Notes: a model not told the origin generated them from the sequence alone. Shown: positions 23,986 through 35,481, counted from the first letter of the stretch. The stretch is DNA of 64,000 nt from Piliocolobus tephrosceles (GCF_002776525.5 NC_045444.1:32160198-32224197); one strand, 5' to 3'. Numbers and translations: made by a program.

Positions 23986-26165
23986 AGTACCCAAGCAGCG
24001 GTTCATTCTTCCCAAATAATAGTTTTTAAATGACCCTCCCTATGCCACAGCTAAGAAAAGAATTCTGATAAATGGCAAAAAGAATATAGTAGCAAATAAA
24101 ACAGTGGCATGTCCTGGGAGAAAAAAAGAGAGAGAGAGAGAGCCAAAACAGCTCTTCTCAGTTTTCTTTCATTAGGAAAAGAGGAAGACACAATTTTGCA
24201 GAGAATATTAAAAGAAAGCAAACGTAGCATAGAAATCAATCTATTCAAAACCTAGTAATGAAAGATCATTCTTTGAGCAAGTGAATAATAAGTAAAGCCT
24301 CAGACATGTTCTGCAATTAGTAATGAGGTCCTTAAAGTAAGAAGCCAGCTTTGCACAGAAAGGCATAAGACAAAAAATAATGTAGATTGCACCTTGACAT
24401 ACTCTTTCTTTCTTTCTTAGATGAACTATCATCAGATCTTTAGTGATGAGTAAGTATAAATTTATAACAGAAAAAAATATACATCTCATTGAAGAGTTAA
24501 GGGTTCATTTTTTCTCAATACCTGATTTGACAACCTGATAGTTTCATGTTACAGACACGTTCTTCTCTAAAGAGCCTTTTGATTATTATGTCAAGATTCT
24601 GATGCCAAGAATGGGTGACTAAGATAGGTAAGTGCCTCTTACTGAATCCTCTCATGTGTAGGAGACTATCATGAGGACATGAGGTTAGGATAACCTTTGG
24701 ATAGATGACAAAAGAAGGTTCATATCTTGTTCTGTCAATTAATCCTTCATCACAGAGGTTGCTTCCAGGGATATATACTTTAAAAAATGATGGCAAAATG
24801 GCAGAGATTTTTTAGCCTGGCCAAAGCCTAATGGCTGTGACTTACCTACTGCCCTACAATCCAAACAAGTGTCCCTCACTCAATTTATATAACCAGTTGC
24901 ATGAAGAAAGTAAGAAAAACAGAAGAGGGCAGAATGTAAAGGTATAGTCCATTGAAATATATGAATCCCACCCACTCATTACTGTAGCCTAATGAATAAT
25001 TTGCAATGTCACCAATCATATTGACTCTCTCTCCTCTTGAGATTGGCATGGGCAAAGGGATAGAATTCTCTTTCTCTTCCTTACTGCTTTAAAGAGACAT
25101 ATTTCTTTACAAATATGCATTAACTTGTATTCTGGTAGATAATAAGATTATAAAGAATAATACATTGTGATTTCCTCCTCACATTCTAGGCAATTTTGAA
25201 AATTGAATGAAGCTATTATTAATTCAACTTTTATTGTCATAAATTACTTGTGTACTTTATCATAGATAGAACAGAGAGGTGAATGTTGAAATGACCAGGC
25301 AAGTCTTAAGTGTATTAAAAAAAAAAACAGAGAATAATAGTGTCTGGAGTACATTGGCCATTTTCTGCAATATTCAAAGAGGACACACATTACTCAGTGT
25401 TGGTCAATCACAGTCATGTAAGAATATGTGTTGGGTATTTCCAGATCTTCTCATTTCTAGTAGAATCTATAAATCTAAATATTTTATGTAAAATGTCTAT
25501 AATTTATAAATATTACAAATTTATTCAAAGTGAAAATAAGCATTTACATGCCAAACAGAGAGCTATAATTTACAAATTTAATTTTAGACCTATATTATAG
25601 ATGACGCTCAAAAAGTATGTGGTGAATAAATAACAATATGTTCTACAGATTTCTAGTAAGCAAAGTACACTAGAAAGATGGATGTTAAATAACTGTAGCA
25701 TAACTGGCTTATTTGGGGGCATCATCAAAGAAAGATTACTAATATGAGATAATTCAGTATAGATGACAATATTTGTTTTGCAGTCATTGAAAAAATCAGT
25801 TTCATTTTATAGTTCTTATATGCACGTTAAACTAATATCATAAAAATGACTAATGTTAGACTGCAAAGCCCGTTAAGTTAGTGAACAAATATGTTTGAAT
25901 TAGGTGTGTTTTATAAGCACAGTTCTGATAATATTTTCATTAACTGAGGATCCCAAATGTGTGTCCATGAATTAACGCTGGAATAGATACAAATGAAATC
26001 ACCTGAAAAATCAGGAAATACATAATTTCTCAAACTCCATCTTGAGTAAATCTTACATGGCATATCTAAAATTTTTGTTTTGTCCTGTTTTGCATAAAGA
26101 TCCCATGTAAGTCTGATACGCAGCTAGAATTGAGACTTATACAGTCATAGGAGCTTCCAAAGAAA
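23986..26165. other. No gene seen: AT-rich unassigned DNA
   Basis: Contains a short GA repeat (24127-24142). Several 60-95-codon open frames on both strands overlap one another and have no recognisable domain. Confidence 0.55.
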
Positions 26166-26169
26166 TACA

Positions 26170-26525
26170 AGACATATTTCCTGACCTCGTTGACATCATT
26201 CTACTAAAGAAAATGCAAAATGAACACATATCAAAACATTAGGACAAATATAAGCTATGATATCTAATTATATAATCACATTTGGTATATATAGTCAAGT
26301 GCTTAGGAACTTAGACTGAGGTCAGGTGTGATCAGGAATGCCTGCTTGGAGTAGATGGAAGTGGTACGGGATTTTGTAGAGAAGTTCAGATGTGGACGTA
26401 GAGGTGGGAATGGGAGAAGTTTTTGTGTTGGAGCAATAGCATGGCTAAAAGTTTCTGAGCAGAAATGGTTATTCATATGTTGAAGAAAAAAAAATCTTAT
26501 TCGATAGGTGATGGAACCTTAGAAT
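26170..26525 (-). mobile_element. L2-like fragment, first half, split by an L1
   Basis: 'tcaggaatgcctgcttggag', then 'gggagaagtttttgtgttgg', then 'agcaatagcatggctaaaag' follow the reverse-complement L2 order. Sequence of the same type resumes at 27156, beyond the L1, so the L1 probably inserted into this older L2. Confidence 0.42.
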
Positions 26526-26529
26526 TCAA

Positions 26530-27150
26530 ATATAGTTATTTAGATTTTTTTCCACTTTTATTTTAGGCTCAGGGGGTACATATGCAGGTTTGTTCTATGG
26601 GTAAATTGCATGTTGCTGAGGTTTGGTGTGTGAATGGTCCCATCACCCAAGTAGTGAGCACAGTACTCAATAGTTAGTTTTTCCACCCTCATCCCTCTCT
26701 TATCCTCCCCTCTCTAGTAGTTCCCAGTGTCTACTGTTACTATCTTCATGTCCATGTGTACTCAACATTTAGCTCCCACTTATAAGTGAGAGCATTTGGT
26801 ATTTCGTTTTCTGTTCCTGTCTTAGTTTGCTTAGGATAATGGCCTCCATCTCCTTCCATGTTCCTGCAAAGGACATGATTTTGTTCTTGTTTATGGCTGA
26901 GTAGTATTCCGTGGTGCATAGGTACCACGTTTTATTTATCCAATTCGCTGTTGATGGAATCTAGGTTGATATTGTGAATGGTGCTGTGATTAACACAGGA
27001 GTGCATGTATCTTTTTGGCAAGACAGTTTATTTTCCTTTGCTTATATACCCAGTAATAGGTTTGATGGGTCAAATGGTAGTTCTGTTTTAAGCTTTTTCA
27101 GAAATCTCCAAACTACTTTCCACAGTGGCTGAACTAATTTACATTCCAGT
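26530..27150 (-). mobile_element. L1 3'-end fragment (primate L1PB/L1MA type), reverse orientation
   Basis: Reads as the reverse complement of an L1 3' end: 'ctcagggggtacatatgcag', 'cacccaagtagtgagcacag', 'cccacttataagtgagagca', 'ggataatggcctccatctcc', 'ggctgagtagtattccgtgg', 'tatacccagtaataggtttg' and 'ctactttccacagtggctga'. It is 5'-truncated at about 600 bp and non-coding. No clear target duplication was found. Confidence 0.9.
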
Positions 27151-27155
27151 GGTTC

Positions 27156-27400
27156 AGATTCAACAGTAGACGATAGTATCTGAGGACAATGAAATTGGCC
27201 AGATTATAAGGTCAGATTCCAGTATGTAATGTAAAGTTTAAGTTAGCACAGGGTCGTAAACATGTAGATTGAAGAAATAGAATTTAATGACTGCAAAAAT
27301 AGCAGTAGGTCAGTTTAAGAGGAGAAAAAGGTGCTAGGAACAGGTGAATGGTTTTACTTAATAAAGTGAACATTACAGATTTAATTTAGTGGCTTGTACA
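27156..27400 (-). mobile_element. L2-like fragment, second half
   Basis: 'attggccagattataaggtc', then 'agattccagtatgtaatgta', then 'taagaggagaaaaaggtgct' resemble the continuation of the L2 fragment on the other side of the L1. Confidence 0.4.
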
Positions 27401-28464
27401 TTGGATAATAATTTTATTCCATGAGATTTTTTTTTATACCCATCCCTCTGTTTCTGTGTTTGTCTCAAAATTTCCAGAATAACATGTTTAAAAATTAGTC
27501 CAGTTTGCAGTCTAGTCAAGAGGCAGTATAGACACCAACAATGTCATAGTAATGAAGGTACTAGGGGGAACCTAGACTGTAGATGCATCTGGAAAATCTG
27601 TCAACATGCCTCAAGAAAGCAACATTGAGTAAAGACAGACATACACCACCACCCCCTCACGTGTTCATACAAGACTTCACTCCCCACTTACCTGCAACTT
27701 CCAGAAGGAAGTGACCCACGTGACCTTGTCTCTGTCTCCCTGGTGGTTGTCAGAAGGGTGGCCTGGAGGGCCAGAAGAGCTGTTCCCCAGCACATTCTGC
27801 AGAAGTAGGAACAGTGTTTGTTCCCTTCTCAGCAATTCGTAACTTTCAGGCTGCATCTTCCTGTGGCTGGAATGCTATTTCTTCTCAGAATTGTAATAAC
27901 GTATTGGAAGAATAAAACAAACCAGTCGCTGCCCCTACCAGCTATCTCTCTAGGATTTGCATTCTCACTGGAGACCCAAATATGTGCTTCTTCCTGATAT
28001 GGAAGATGTCTTCTGCACTGCAGAGGAGTACCGAAGTTTTCTGAACTCCAAAGCATCTGTGAATAAGTGGGTCCACACTGGGTTCTGCTCTGTACCTTTC
28101 CCCTACAGGAAAGGGAAAATGAAATGAAGTGTAAGACGGAGCCTCAGATTCCTGCTTGATCCACACATACGGGAGATCTATTTGAAGGATCGTGACATTT
28201 TGGATTCCCCTTGCTCTGTTTTTGTTTTTTATTTTCCCAGGATATCACGTAGTGTCCCAGAACACTACTTTAAAATTCAGAAGGTTTTTGGTTGGTTTGT
28301 TTCTTTGTTATTTGATGATGAATTCTCAGCTCAAAATTTAGGGAATGGGTTTGTCCATTTATCCCCTGCCCTACCTTCTTCTTTGGAACCTTTAATCCCA
28401 GTGTGTGAGCATCTTACTACAAGCAATAATTTTTAAGTCTTCATTGCATTTTTTTTTTTCTCAG
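27401..28464. other. No gene confirmed: unique DNA with isolated splice-like signals
   Basis: GC is somewhat higher than in neighbouring DNA. A perfect donor consensus (CAG|GTAAGT) occurs on the minus strand at 27690/27691, and a good polypyrimidine-AG acceptor occurs on the plus strand at 28107-28108. They are on opposite strands and do not define one exon. Minus-strand open frames at 27829-28056 and 27942-28166 overlap in different frames and show no domain. A non-coding RNA exon is possible but unproven. Confidence 0.35.
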
Positions 28465-28635
28465 TAAACTCTTTAATTAAGCAAATATTGATTAGGGGCC
28501 CATCATGTGCCAGGCACTGTTTATAGGCATTTGGGGCACATCTCCGAACAGAAGAGATGAAGACTTCAGGTCTTAGAACTTCTATTTTTATCAGAGTGCA
28601 AGCCAACACACAATAAATAATCTTCAAGTTCACAG
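28465..28635 (-). mobile_element. L2 3'-end fragment, reverse orientation
   Basis: 'aagcaaatattgattagggg', then 'catgtgccaggcactgttta', then 'cacacaataaataatcttca' is the reverse-complement L2 end with the conserved GTGCCAGGCACTGT block. Confidence 0.65.
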
Positions 28636-29529
28636 AAGGTAGACATGGCCTTTCATTATGGGAGTGTTCAAATGTAGAAAAGTGAAATATTTTTTTCCAT
28701 TTGGCCCATATGCCATATGCCCATATGCCTAACATAATCTAACATCTAGATTCTTTACTTAACATTTTGTGACATTTGTTTTACCACATATATATCCCTC
28801 TATTAATCCTTCTTTTCTAGAGGTAGAATTTTGAATAGCACACTTGGGTGCATCCCTCACATTTTCTGATCCAACCTTAGAAGATGTTGTTTTTCATAGA
28901 AGGGGATACAGGCATATGGATAGTTTAAATTGGAGCTATAAATATAGGAGTTCTATATACAACAGCACAAGAAGGCTAATGGAGAAATGCTGGAGAGTAT
29001 AAGTTCCCCTCCTATACAAAGAGTAGTATCCATGTCTAGAAACATGGTTAGCTCACCCTGAGAGGCCATGAAGGGGACTTCAATGAAGAAAGCAGGAGTA
29101 CTGTAAGGAAGTCACTAACAATCTCTGAGTTCTTTCCCCAGGGTCAGGAACATGATCACAGTAGAGACGGAGATAAGCAGGAAAGTTGGAAAGACCTGGC
29201 CACTTAATGGGCAATTTCGCACATTTGTTTAACTTCAATTTGCCAAAATAAAAATTTAGAATAACAAAACTTACCGTAGGACATTACCGTTATAAATTAT
29301 ATAAGATAAAAATATTAGAGAGAAGTAGATGCTTCATAAGTATTAGCTATATTAATGTTACTACTATAACTAAATTCCTATAAAAATAACATAGCTAGGG
29401 AAGGAATAATCTTCTGGGTCTTAGGGATCCCTGAAGAAAAGTATTCATAATAAAGCAATTATTTTAAGGATAAAAGAAAATCACAATTAAAGACTGGACT
29501 GCAGCTTCAATTAGATTGGGATAGATACA
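28636..29529. other. No gene seen: unassigned DNA
   Basis: No element or exon that I can support. Confidence 0.5.
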
Positions 29530-29700
29530 GATCCCACTATCTAATGGTTATGAGACCTTCTGCAAATTATTTAATCCCCCTAAACCTTGATTTCTTATCT
29601 ATAAAATAGTATCTACCTCAAAGTTCTTATTGCATGGGCTAAATGACATATATTACATCTGAACTGTGTCACTGTGTCAATAAGAACTCACCACATATCA
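29530..29700 (+). mobile_element. MIR SINE
   Basis: MIR blocks in order: 'ctaatggttatgagaccttc', 'tgcaaattatttaatccccc', 'cttgatttcttatctataaa', 'tagtatctacctcaaagttc', then 'ggctaaatgaca'. Confidence 0.75.
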
Positions 29701-30209
29701 TCTATTATTCTAGAAAGACTATGTTACCTATCGATGCCACATTACCCTGGTAGAGCTTCACCAATTTCTCATCAAAGAAACAATCCAGTCCAACAGCCTA
29801 AAGGGCAGTGAATGAAACAATAACAAAAAGGACACTGGGTCATTAACACTGTTTTAATGTAGGTAGCTCCAGTTTTGAAATTCTTTCATTCCCCTGAAAA
29901 TTAAATAAGGGTATGTTGGAGCATCTACATAGATTCAACTACATTTCTTCATAAACACTCAATCTTAGATTTATCTTGGAAAAGAATCTATGATATGTAG
30001 ATAATGCCTATTATTTAAATCTACAAACATTTTATTTGCCACCAAAACCTTTTTAAAAATACTTTGGCCAGTTAAGTCTGGTTTTCTTATTTTCTTAAAA
30101 TTATAAAAATGTTGTAGCGAATTCCAAAGATCTACATTGTAGGACATATGATTGGGAGAGTTATTCATTAGCAGCAAAATTATTTTTTGGAATTTTAAGA
30201 TTCAATGTC
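29701..30209. other. No gene seen: unassigned DNA
   Basis: Unique AT-rich sequence with no supportable feature. Confidence 0.5.
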
Positions 30210-30603
30210 TGAGAGTTTTTTTTTAATTTCTGAGATTTTGGTGCACCCATCACCTGAGCAGTGTACACTGTACCCAATGTGTAGTCTTTTGTACCTCACC
30301 TACCCCCTGCCCTTTCCCCCAAGTCCCCAAAGTCCAATGTATTATTCTTATGCCTTTGCAACCTCATAGCTTAGCTCCCACTTATGAGTGAGAACATATG
30401 ATGTTTTTCCATTCCTGAGAATACTGGGAATATTCACTTAGAATAATGGTCTCCAATTCTATCCAAGTTGCTGCAAATATCATTATTTCATTCCCTTTTC
30501 TGACTGAGTAGTATCCCATGGTATATACATACCACATTTCTTTTTACACTCATTGATTGATGGGCATTTGGGCTGGTTCCATATTTTTGCAATTGTGAAT
30601 TGT
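30210..30603 (-). mobile_element. L1 3'-end fragment, reverse orientation
   Basis: Reverse complement of a primate L1 3' end: 'gtgcacccatcacctgagca', 'cccacttatgagtgagaaca', 'gaataatggtctccaattct', 'ctgactgagtagtatcccat', 'tgatgggcatttgggctggt'. Truncated to about 0.4 kb. Confidence 0.88.
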
Positions 30604-31128
30604 GTATGTTAGCAGCAAAAGTCATTATTAACTTCTCTCTCACAGACACACACATGCACAGAGGGTTATTTTCTTTAATGAAATCTATTATTCTCCTTAC
30701 TCTGTCAGGAAAATTATTCAAACACTGGGAACACACACACACACACGCGCGCGCGCGCACACACACACCCCCCCTCACTCTTTCAGTGCCATGCTAGGCT
30801 TACCTTGCTATTGATCATCAATTTTATACACTTTAGGAGCAGCAGTCAACTTGCAGATTGTTGTCCAGTAGAGATGCAAATAATCCCTATCTGGTGGAAT
30901 AGAAAACCTCAAAGTTAGAATACCCTGGAAGACATTAGACAGTTTTATATGTAATCTACAAATGTATCATAGTATTGCTTTTTATCTAGTTTCTAAAAAC
31001 GTTTTGAACTGTTTCAACAGCTTACTACTTCATCTCATTAATTAATAAGTTGGATAAAATCCTTGCCATGTGTTCATTTTATATTTGCAGAACAGTCAAG
31101 CCTTTTAACCTTTTGAAAACCATTCCTT
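30604..31128. other. No gene seen: unassigned DNA with a CA/CG repeat
   Basis: Holds the alternating repeat at 30730-30768. A 96-codon minus-strand frame reads across both this repeat and the L1 fragment, so it is spurious. Confidence 0.55.
30730..30768. repeat. (AC)n(GC)n(AC)n alternating purine-pyrimidine tract
   Basis: Thirty-nine bases alternate strictly between purine and pyrimidine: AC units, then a GC core at about 30746-30758, then AC units again, followed by a C run. CG and CA alternation is the classic sequence for left-handed Z-DNA. Confidence 0.95.
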
Positions 31129-31142
31129 AACACCTGTATATC

Positions 31143-31445
31143 TTTTTTTTTTTTTTTTTTTTTGAGGCGGAGTCTTGCTCTGTCACCTGGGCTGGAGTGC
31201 AGTGGCCGGATCTCAGCTCACTGCAAGCTCCACCTCCCGGGTTTAGGCCATTCTCCTGCCTCAGCCTCTGGAGTAGCTGGGACTACAGGCGCCCGCCACC
31301 TCACCCGGCTAGTTTTTTGTATTTTTAGTAGAGACAGGGTTTCACCGTGTTAGCCAGGATGGTCTCGATCTCCTGACCTCGTGATCCGCCCGTCTCGGCC
31401 TCCCAAAATGCTGGGATTACAGGCTTGAGCCACCGCGCCTGGCCC
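31143..31445 (-). mobile_element. Young AluY (AluYRa-like), reverse orientation
   Basis: A complete Alu in reverse orientation, from a T-run to 'gagccaccgcgcctggcc'. A perfect 14-bp target duplication, AACACCTGTATATC, flanks it at 31129-31142 and 31446-31459. The reverse complement carries 'GGCTCAAGCCTGTAATCCC' and 'GAGATCCGGCCACTGCACTC', changes seen in Old World monkey Y-lineage Alus. The intact duplication and low divergence indicate a recent insertion. Confidence 0.95.
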
Positions 31446-31459
31446 AACACCTGTATATC

Positions 31460-32552
31460 CTTATTACGATGACACCAAAGTCAAAATCTGTGGTTCCTGC
31501 TTATTTTCAACATCACCTAAAAAAATGTGAACTCCTCATGAAGTTCATAGACAAAATTTTCAGAAACTCAGATACTCAAATAAATGAACACTATACAAAT
31601 ACAGCATAAGGCTCACAAAATACTCTTGATTGCAAGACCATACCAACTTAGGTTTTGCTCAAATAATTTAGTTCTACGAAGGCATAGATTCTGTCAGCCA
31701 GATCTCCATTCTGTTATCATTTTCTCTTTCTTGGCTACAGACCCAAATTTTTAAAATTCTAGAATGAGTTCTGCTTTATTCTCACTGGTATCTGAATTTA
31801 GTGTTTCATTAGCTTCCATTTAAAATGCCACCTTTTCTAAAATTTCTAAACAAGTTAAGAACATTCTCTAAGTCACTAATCTAGAAATAAAGATCTCCAA
31901 CCACATTTTTCCCTGAGCAAATATTGATAGACCACAGGTATGTGCAATGCACTCTACTGAGACCCGCAGGTACACGGGTAAAGAAAATAGAGACATAAAC
32001 TGTCCTCATGAAGAGCACACAGATATCTATATTTTGCTACATCCATACATACTATTGCTATTTACTACTTATTAGAACTATACCAGGGGCTATGAAAGTT
32101 ACTAAAATAAAAATAATTTAGATAACAGAATTGTTATCCTGTTATCTGTTATTCTGTTTAATAATAGAGGGAACATATAAAATTAAAACTAAAAACAAGA
32201 AGGAACTAGGCATTAGAAGGACTTTTTTTTTTGTTCTAGAAATACTTGAGCATGGAGAAAGAAATATTGCTAAGAGAAGCCAATTTATTATGTATACAGA
32301 AGCCATATGAGCTTCAAGAGTAGTTTGTCAGATACAATTTTCTGGAAAACCATCAGTTTGAAACTGTTCTAGATGATAAAATAATCAATTTTAAAATATA
32401 CAGGGTTTTATATGTTCCTAGTTCTCATATGTTATAGTCTATTCTAGAAAGAGACATTAAATATATACTGACTTATCAATAATTAGATAATTATTAGCAT
32501 ATAACTTTCCTCCACTCTTGGTTACCTTTTCAACATTCTCTCTCTCTCTTTT

Positions 32553-32583
<31 letters not shown>

Positions 32584-33313
32584 CACCCCTCTTTCACCAC
32601 TCCTTCAAACATAGCCCCAGACCTTCTTAAAGAACTCTAAAGAGCAATCCACTCTTTTCCAAGTAATATACTGTGGGAAAGCCTGTCTCTATTTGGTATA
32701 TCAGGAGGAGGGCTCTTAGAGACAGAGTCATCTGTAGTGGTCTCTTTGCCAGTGATTGGTTTATGACTAAGCTTAGGATATAATTCTAGGCAAGACCTAA
32801 AGATTTGGCTGGGGAGCTTCTAGGAAGCTTACTTTGGAAAGGAGACACAGGAAGAGATCATCTTTTATGCTGTCTCTGGGGATGGTTATGTCTGGATGTA
32901 CAGCTATCTGCAAACTAAACCAAAAGAATCACAGAAAACCTAGCATCACTCTCTGTTGCACTTCTTGTTATGTGAAATATAATAAATTTCCTAAAGTCTG
33001 CCAAGTTGACTGAAGATATCCTAACTCGTATACCCATGTTCAAATGGTCACTTATCCTTGCAAATTTGATTTGCAAATAATTGTTCAATTTATCCCTTTC
33101 TGCTTCCCCTATTTTGGCCCAAGCTGTCATGCTCTCTTAACCAGGACCACAGAAGAAATTGTTGAGTCCCATCTAAACCATTTTACAATTCAAAAAAGAC
33201 ATACTATTTTGTTTCTACTACTCCTCAATTTTCAGTCTTCTAATAGTTCATCATTTTTTAAATAATAAATTTCAAATTCCTAGCATAGATTTAAACCCTT
33301 TTCTTATCTTATC
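31460..33313. other. No gene seen: unassigned DNA with small repeats
   Basis: About 31900-32040 resembles reverse L2 ('gcaaatattgatagaccaca', 'tgtcctcatgaagagcacac'). A 9-bp stem hairpin (AGATAACAG/CTGTTATCT) lies at 32120-32147. About 32730-32990 looks like an old MER-class repeat ('gccagtgattggtttatgac', 'tatgtctggatgtacagcta') that I cannot name. The rest is unique. Confidence 0.45.
32537..32586. repeat. (CT)n followed by (AC)n microsatellite
   Basis: A short CT run, a TTTT spacer, then about 17 AC units with one interruption. Confidence 0.93.
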
Positions 33314-33632
33314 TTTTTTTTTTTTTTTGTTTTTTTTTTTTTTTTACAGAGTGTCTCTCTGTCACCCAGGCTGGAGTACAGTGGTGCTATCTCGGCTCAC
33401 TGCTGCAACCTCCACCTCCCAGGCTTAAGAGATCCCCCCACCTCAGTCTCCTGAGTAGCTGGGACTACAGGCACACACCACCACACTGGACTAATTTTTT
33501 GTATTTTTGGTAGACATGAGATTTTGCCTTGCTGTCAGGCTTATCTCAAACTCCTGCTCCTGGGCACAAGAGATCTGTAACCTTAGCCTCTCAAAGTCTG
33601 GAGATTATAGGCATAAGCCACAGCATCTGGCC
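33314..33632 (-). mobile_element. Older Alu (AluJ/early S), reverse orientation
   Basis: A long T-rich tail, then both Alu monomers in reverse ('cacccaggctggagtacagt', 'ctgagtagctgggactacag', 'ttgtatttttggtagacatg') ending 'cagcatctggcc'. More diverged than the other Alus here. No clear target duplication. Confidence 0.88.
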
Positions 33633-33640
33633 TCCTCCTT

Positions 33641-34095
33641 TTTAAAACTTTTTTAGTTCAGGGGTGAATGTACAGGTTGGTTAGAGGTGACCATGTGTCA
33701 TGGGGGTTTGTTGTACAGATTATTTCATCATCCTTGTATTAAGCCTATTACTCATTAGTTATTTTTCCTGATCCTCTCCCTCCTCCCAACCTTCTTCTTA
33801 AAAAGAAGATTGTTTCCTTTGAGGGGACATGGATGGAACTAGAGGCCAATATCCTTAGCAAACTAATATGGGAACAGAAAACCAAATACCGCATGTTCTC
33901 ACTTATAAGTGGGAGCTAATAATGAGATCACATGGATTGTGGGAACAACACACACTGAGGCTAATCTTTTCAACAGCTGTATAGTATTCCATTGTGTATA
34001 TGTACCACATTTTCTTTATCCATTCTATCATTAATTGGTATTTAGGTCGATTCCATGTCTTCACTGTTGTGAATAGTGTTGCTAGAAATATTCCC
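33641..34095 (-). mobile_element. L1 3'-end fragment with an inverted central segment
   Basis: 33641-33790 is reverse-orientation L1 3' end ('agttcaggggtgaatgtaca'). About 33815-33960 is L1 sequence in the opposite, plus orientation ('acatggatggaactagaggc', 'ccgcatgttctcacttataa', 'gggaacaacacacactgagg'). About 33961-34095 returns to reverse orientation ('cagctgtatagtattccatt'). All three parts come from the same L1 region in consistent order, so the middle block has been flipped in place. A small hairpin (TCTTCTT, AAA loop, AAGAAGA) sits at the left breakpoint, 33793-33809. Confidence 0.85.
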
Positions 34096-34189
34096 TGTCT
34101 CTTTCTAGCTTTCTTGCTCATCTTATCATCTCACAAACAACTTATTCCGTCTATACTCAACTACTGATGGCCCAATATCCCAATTTGCT

Positions 34190-34420
34190 GGTAATAATTG
34201 TAGTAATGACAGCTAGTACTCACTGGAGTATGCTATATGCACACATCCTGATGCTAAATAAGGTATATCAAAATTCTAGGAGCTCAGTGATCAATGCCAA
34301 GCAAATGAGAAATGATAACAATTAAGCAAACTACAAACCTAGGAGATAGGTATTATATTTCCATTTTACAGATAATGAAACTGAGGCTCAGGACATTACA
34401 TTCTGGCCCTGCTTGCCGAA
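34190..34420 (-). mobile_element. MIR SINE, reverse orientation
   Basis: 'tgacagctagtactcactgg' and 'aggagataggtattatattt', then 'ttacagataatgaaactgag', are classic reverse MIR blocks. A diverged section of about 100 bp separates the ends. Confidence 0.72.
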
Positions 34421-34608
34421 TGAATTACACTGTTTCTGCACAGGGACAATGTTGAGCATCTGACACAGCTCAGGATGGGCAAGAACAAACATAGTCGGCA
34501 TCTCAGGTTTCCAAGATTGAAACCATTACTTTGCCCTAAACTCTTACTTTTCTTTTGCTTTCAATTCTAATTTCAAGCCAGAGAAGCTTAGCAGCGTTAA
34601 AGAAAATG

Positions 34609-34772
34609 ATGAGTCTTGCTTTTCAAAGTGTGGACCACAGACAGCAACAACAGCATCACCTGGGAGCTTGTTAGAAATGCAGAATAATCCTGCATCTTCT
34701 GAGTTAGAATCTGTATTTTAACAAACCTCAGGTGATTAGCAAGTACATTAAAGTTTGTAAAACACTAATTTG
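34609..34772 (-). mobile_element. MER5A/MER20-type non-autonomous hAT-Charlie DNA transposon
   Basis: Reads 'cttttcaaagtgtggaccac', then 'agcatcacctgggagcttgt', 'tagaaatgcagaataatcct', 'ctgagttagaatctgtattt', ending 'aaagtttgtaaaacactaa'. These are the ends and body of the MER5/MER20 group mobilised by hAT-Charlie transposase. The element is internally deleted by nature and encodes nothing. Confidence 0.72.
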
Positions 34773-35150
34773 GAGACCTGAAAGATATTCTAGTTATAGT
34801 CAGTATTAAAAACCCTCTCTTTTTCCCCAAGTCCTGTCTTTGAAATATCACTTGCTAACGTCATTTGCAAGGCTAACCTGGATTAGCACTCCTTTGAGAG
34901 ACAATGTGCTAATTATTCAAACAGTAAAAATAAAATATTAATATAAAAGTTAAGGAATGTTTCAATTTTATGGAAAAATAAATGAGGCAAACAGGTAGAA
35001 ATCAGTTTTGTGGTTTAACAAATAATATATTGCCTGACTGTAATTTTTTTTTCTACTTTGTACTTTATTTTCCCTGAAATTGACTTCTATATTAAATCTA
35101 AACCTAATCACATGTAGTTAACGGCAGATGGGTTCCTCACTCAAAGCATT
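34773..35150. other. No gene seen: unassigned DNA
   Basis: AT-rich unique sequence between the DNA transposon and an Alu. Confidence 0.55.
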
Positions 35151-35162
35151 AGAAGAAAAGCA

Positions 35163-35445
35163 GTCGGGCGCAGTGGCTCAAGCCTGTAATCCCAGCACTT
35201 TGGGAGGCCGAGACGGGCGGATCACAAGGTCAGCAGATCGAGACCATCCTGGCTAACCCGGTGAAACCCTGTCTCTTCTACTAAAAAATACAAAAAACTA
35301 GCCGGGTGAGGTGGCGGGCGCCCGTAGTCCCAGCTACTCGGGAGGCCGAGGCAGGAGAATGGAGTAAACCCGGGAGGCAGAGCTTGCAGTGAGCTGAGAT
35401 CCGGCCACTGCACTCCAGCTTGGGCGACAGAGCGAGACTCTGTCT

Positions 35446-35478
<33 letters not shown>

Positions 35479-35481
35479 AGA
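35163..35481 (+). mobile_element. Young AluY (AluYRa-like)
   Basis: Full-length, with a long poly(A) tail. A perfect 12-bp target duplication, AGAAGAAAAGCA, lies at 35151-35162 and 35482-35493. It carries 'GGCTCAAGCCTGTAATCCC' and 'GAGATCCGGCCACTGCACTC', the cercopithecoid-type changes shared with the Alus at 31143 and 47209. Confidence 0.95.

Noticed and set aside
27829..28166. Overlapping minus-strand frames as a possible small protein gene
   Set aside because: The two frames are in different registers, neither matches a known family, and no promoter or polyadenylation signal supports them.
30488..30778. Minus-strand frame of 96 codons
   Set aside because: It is built from an L1 3' end plus the CA/CG repeat.
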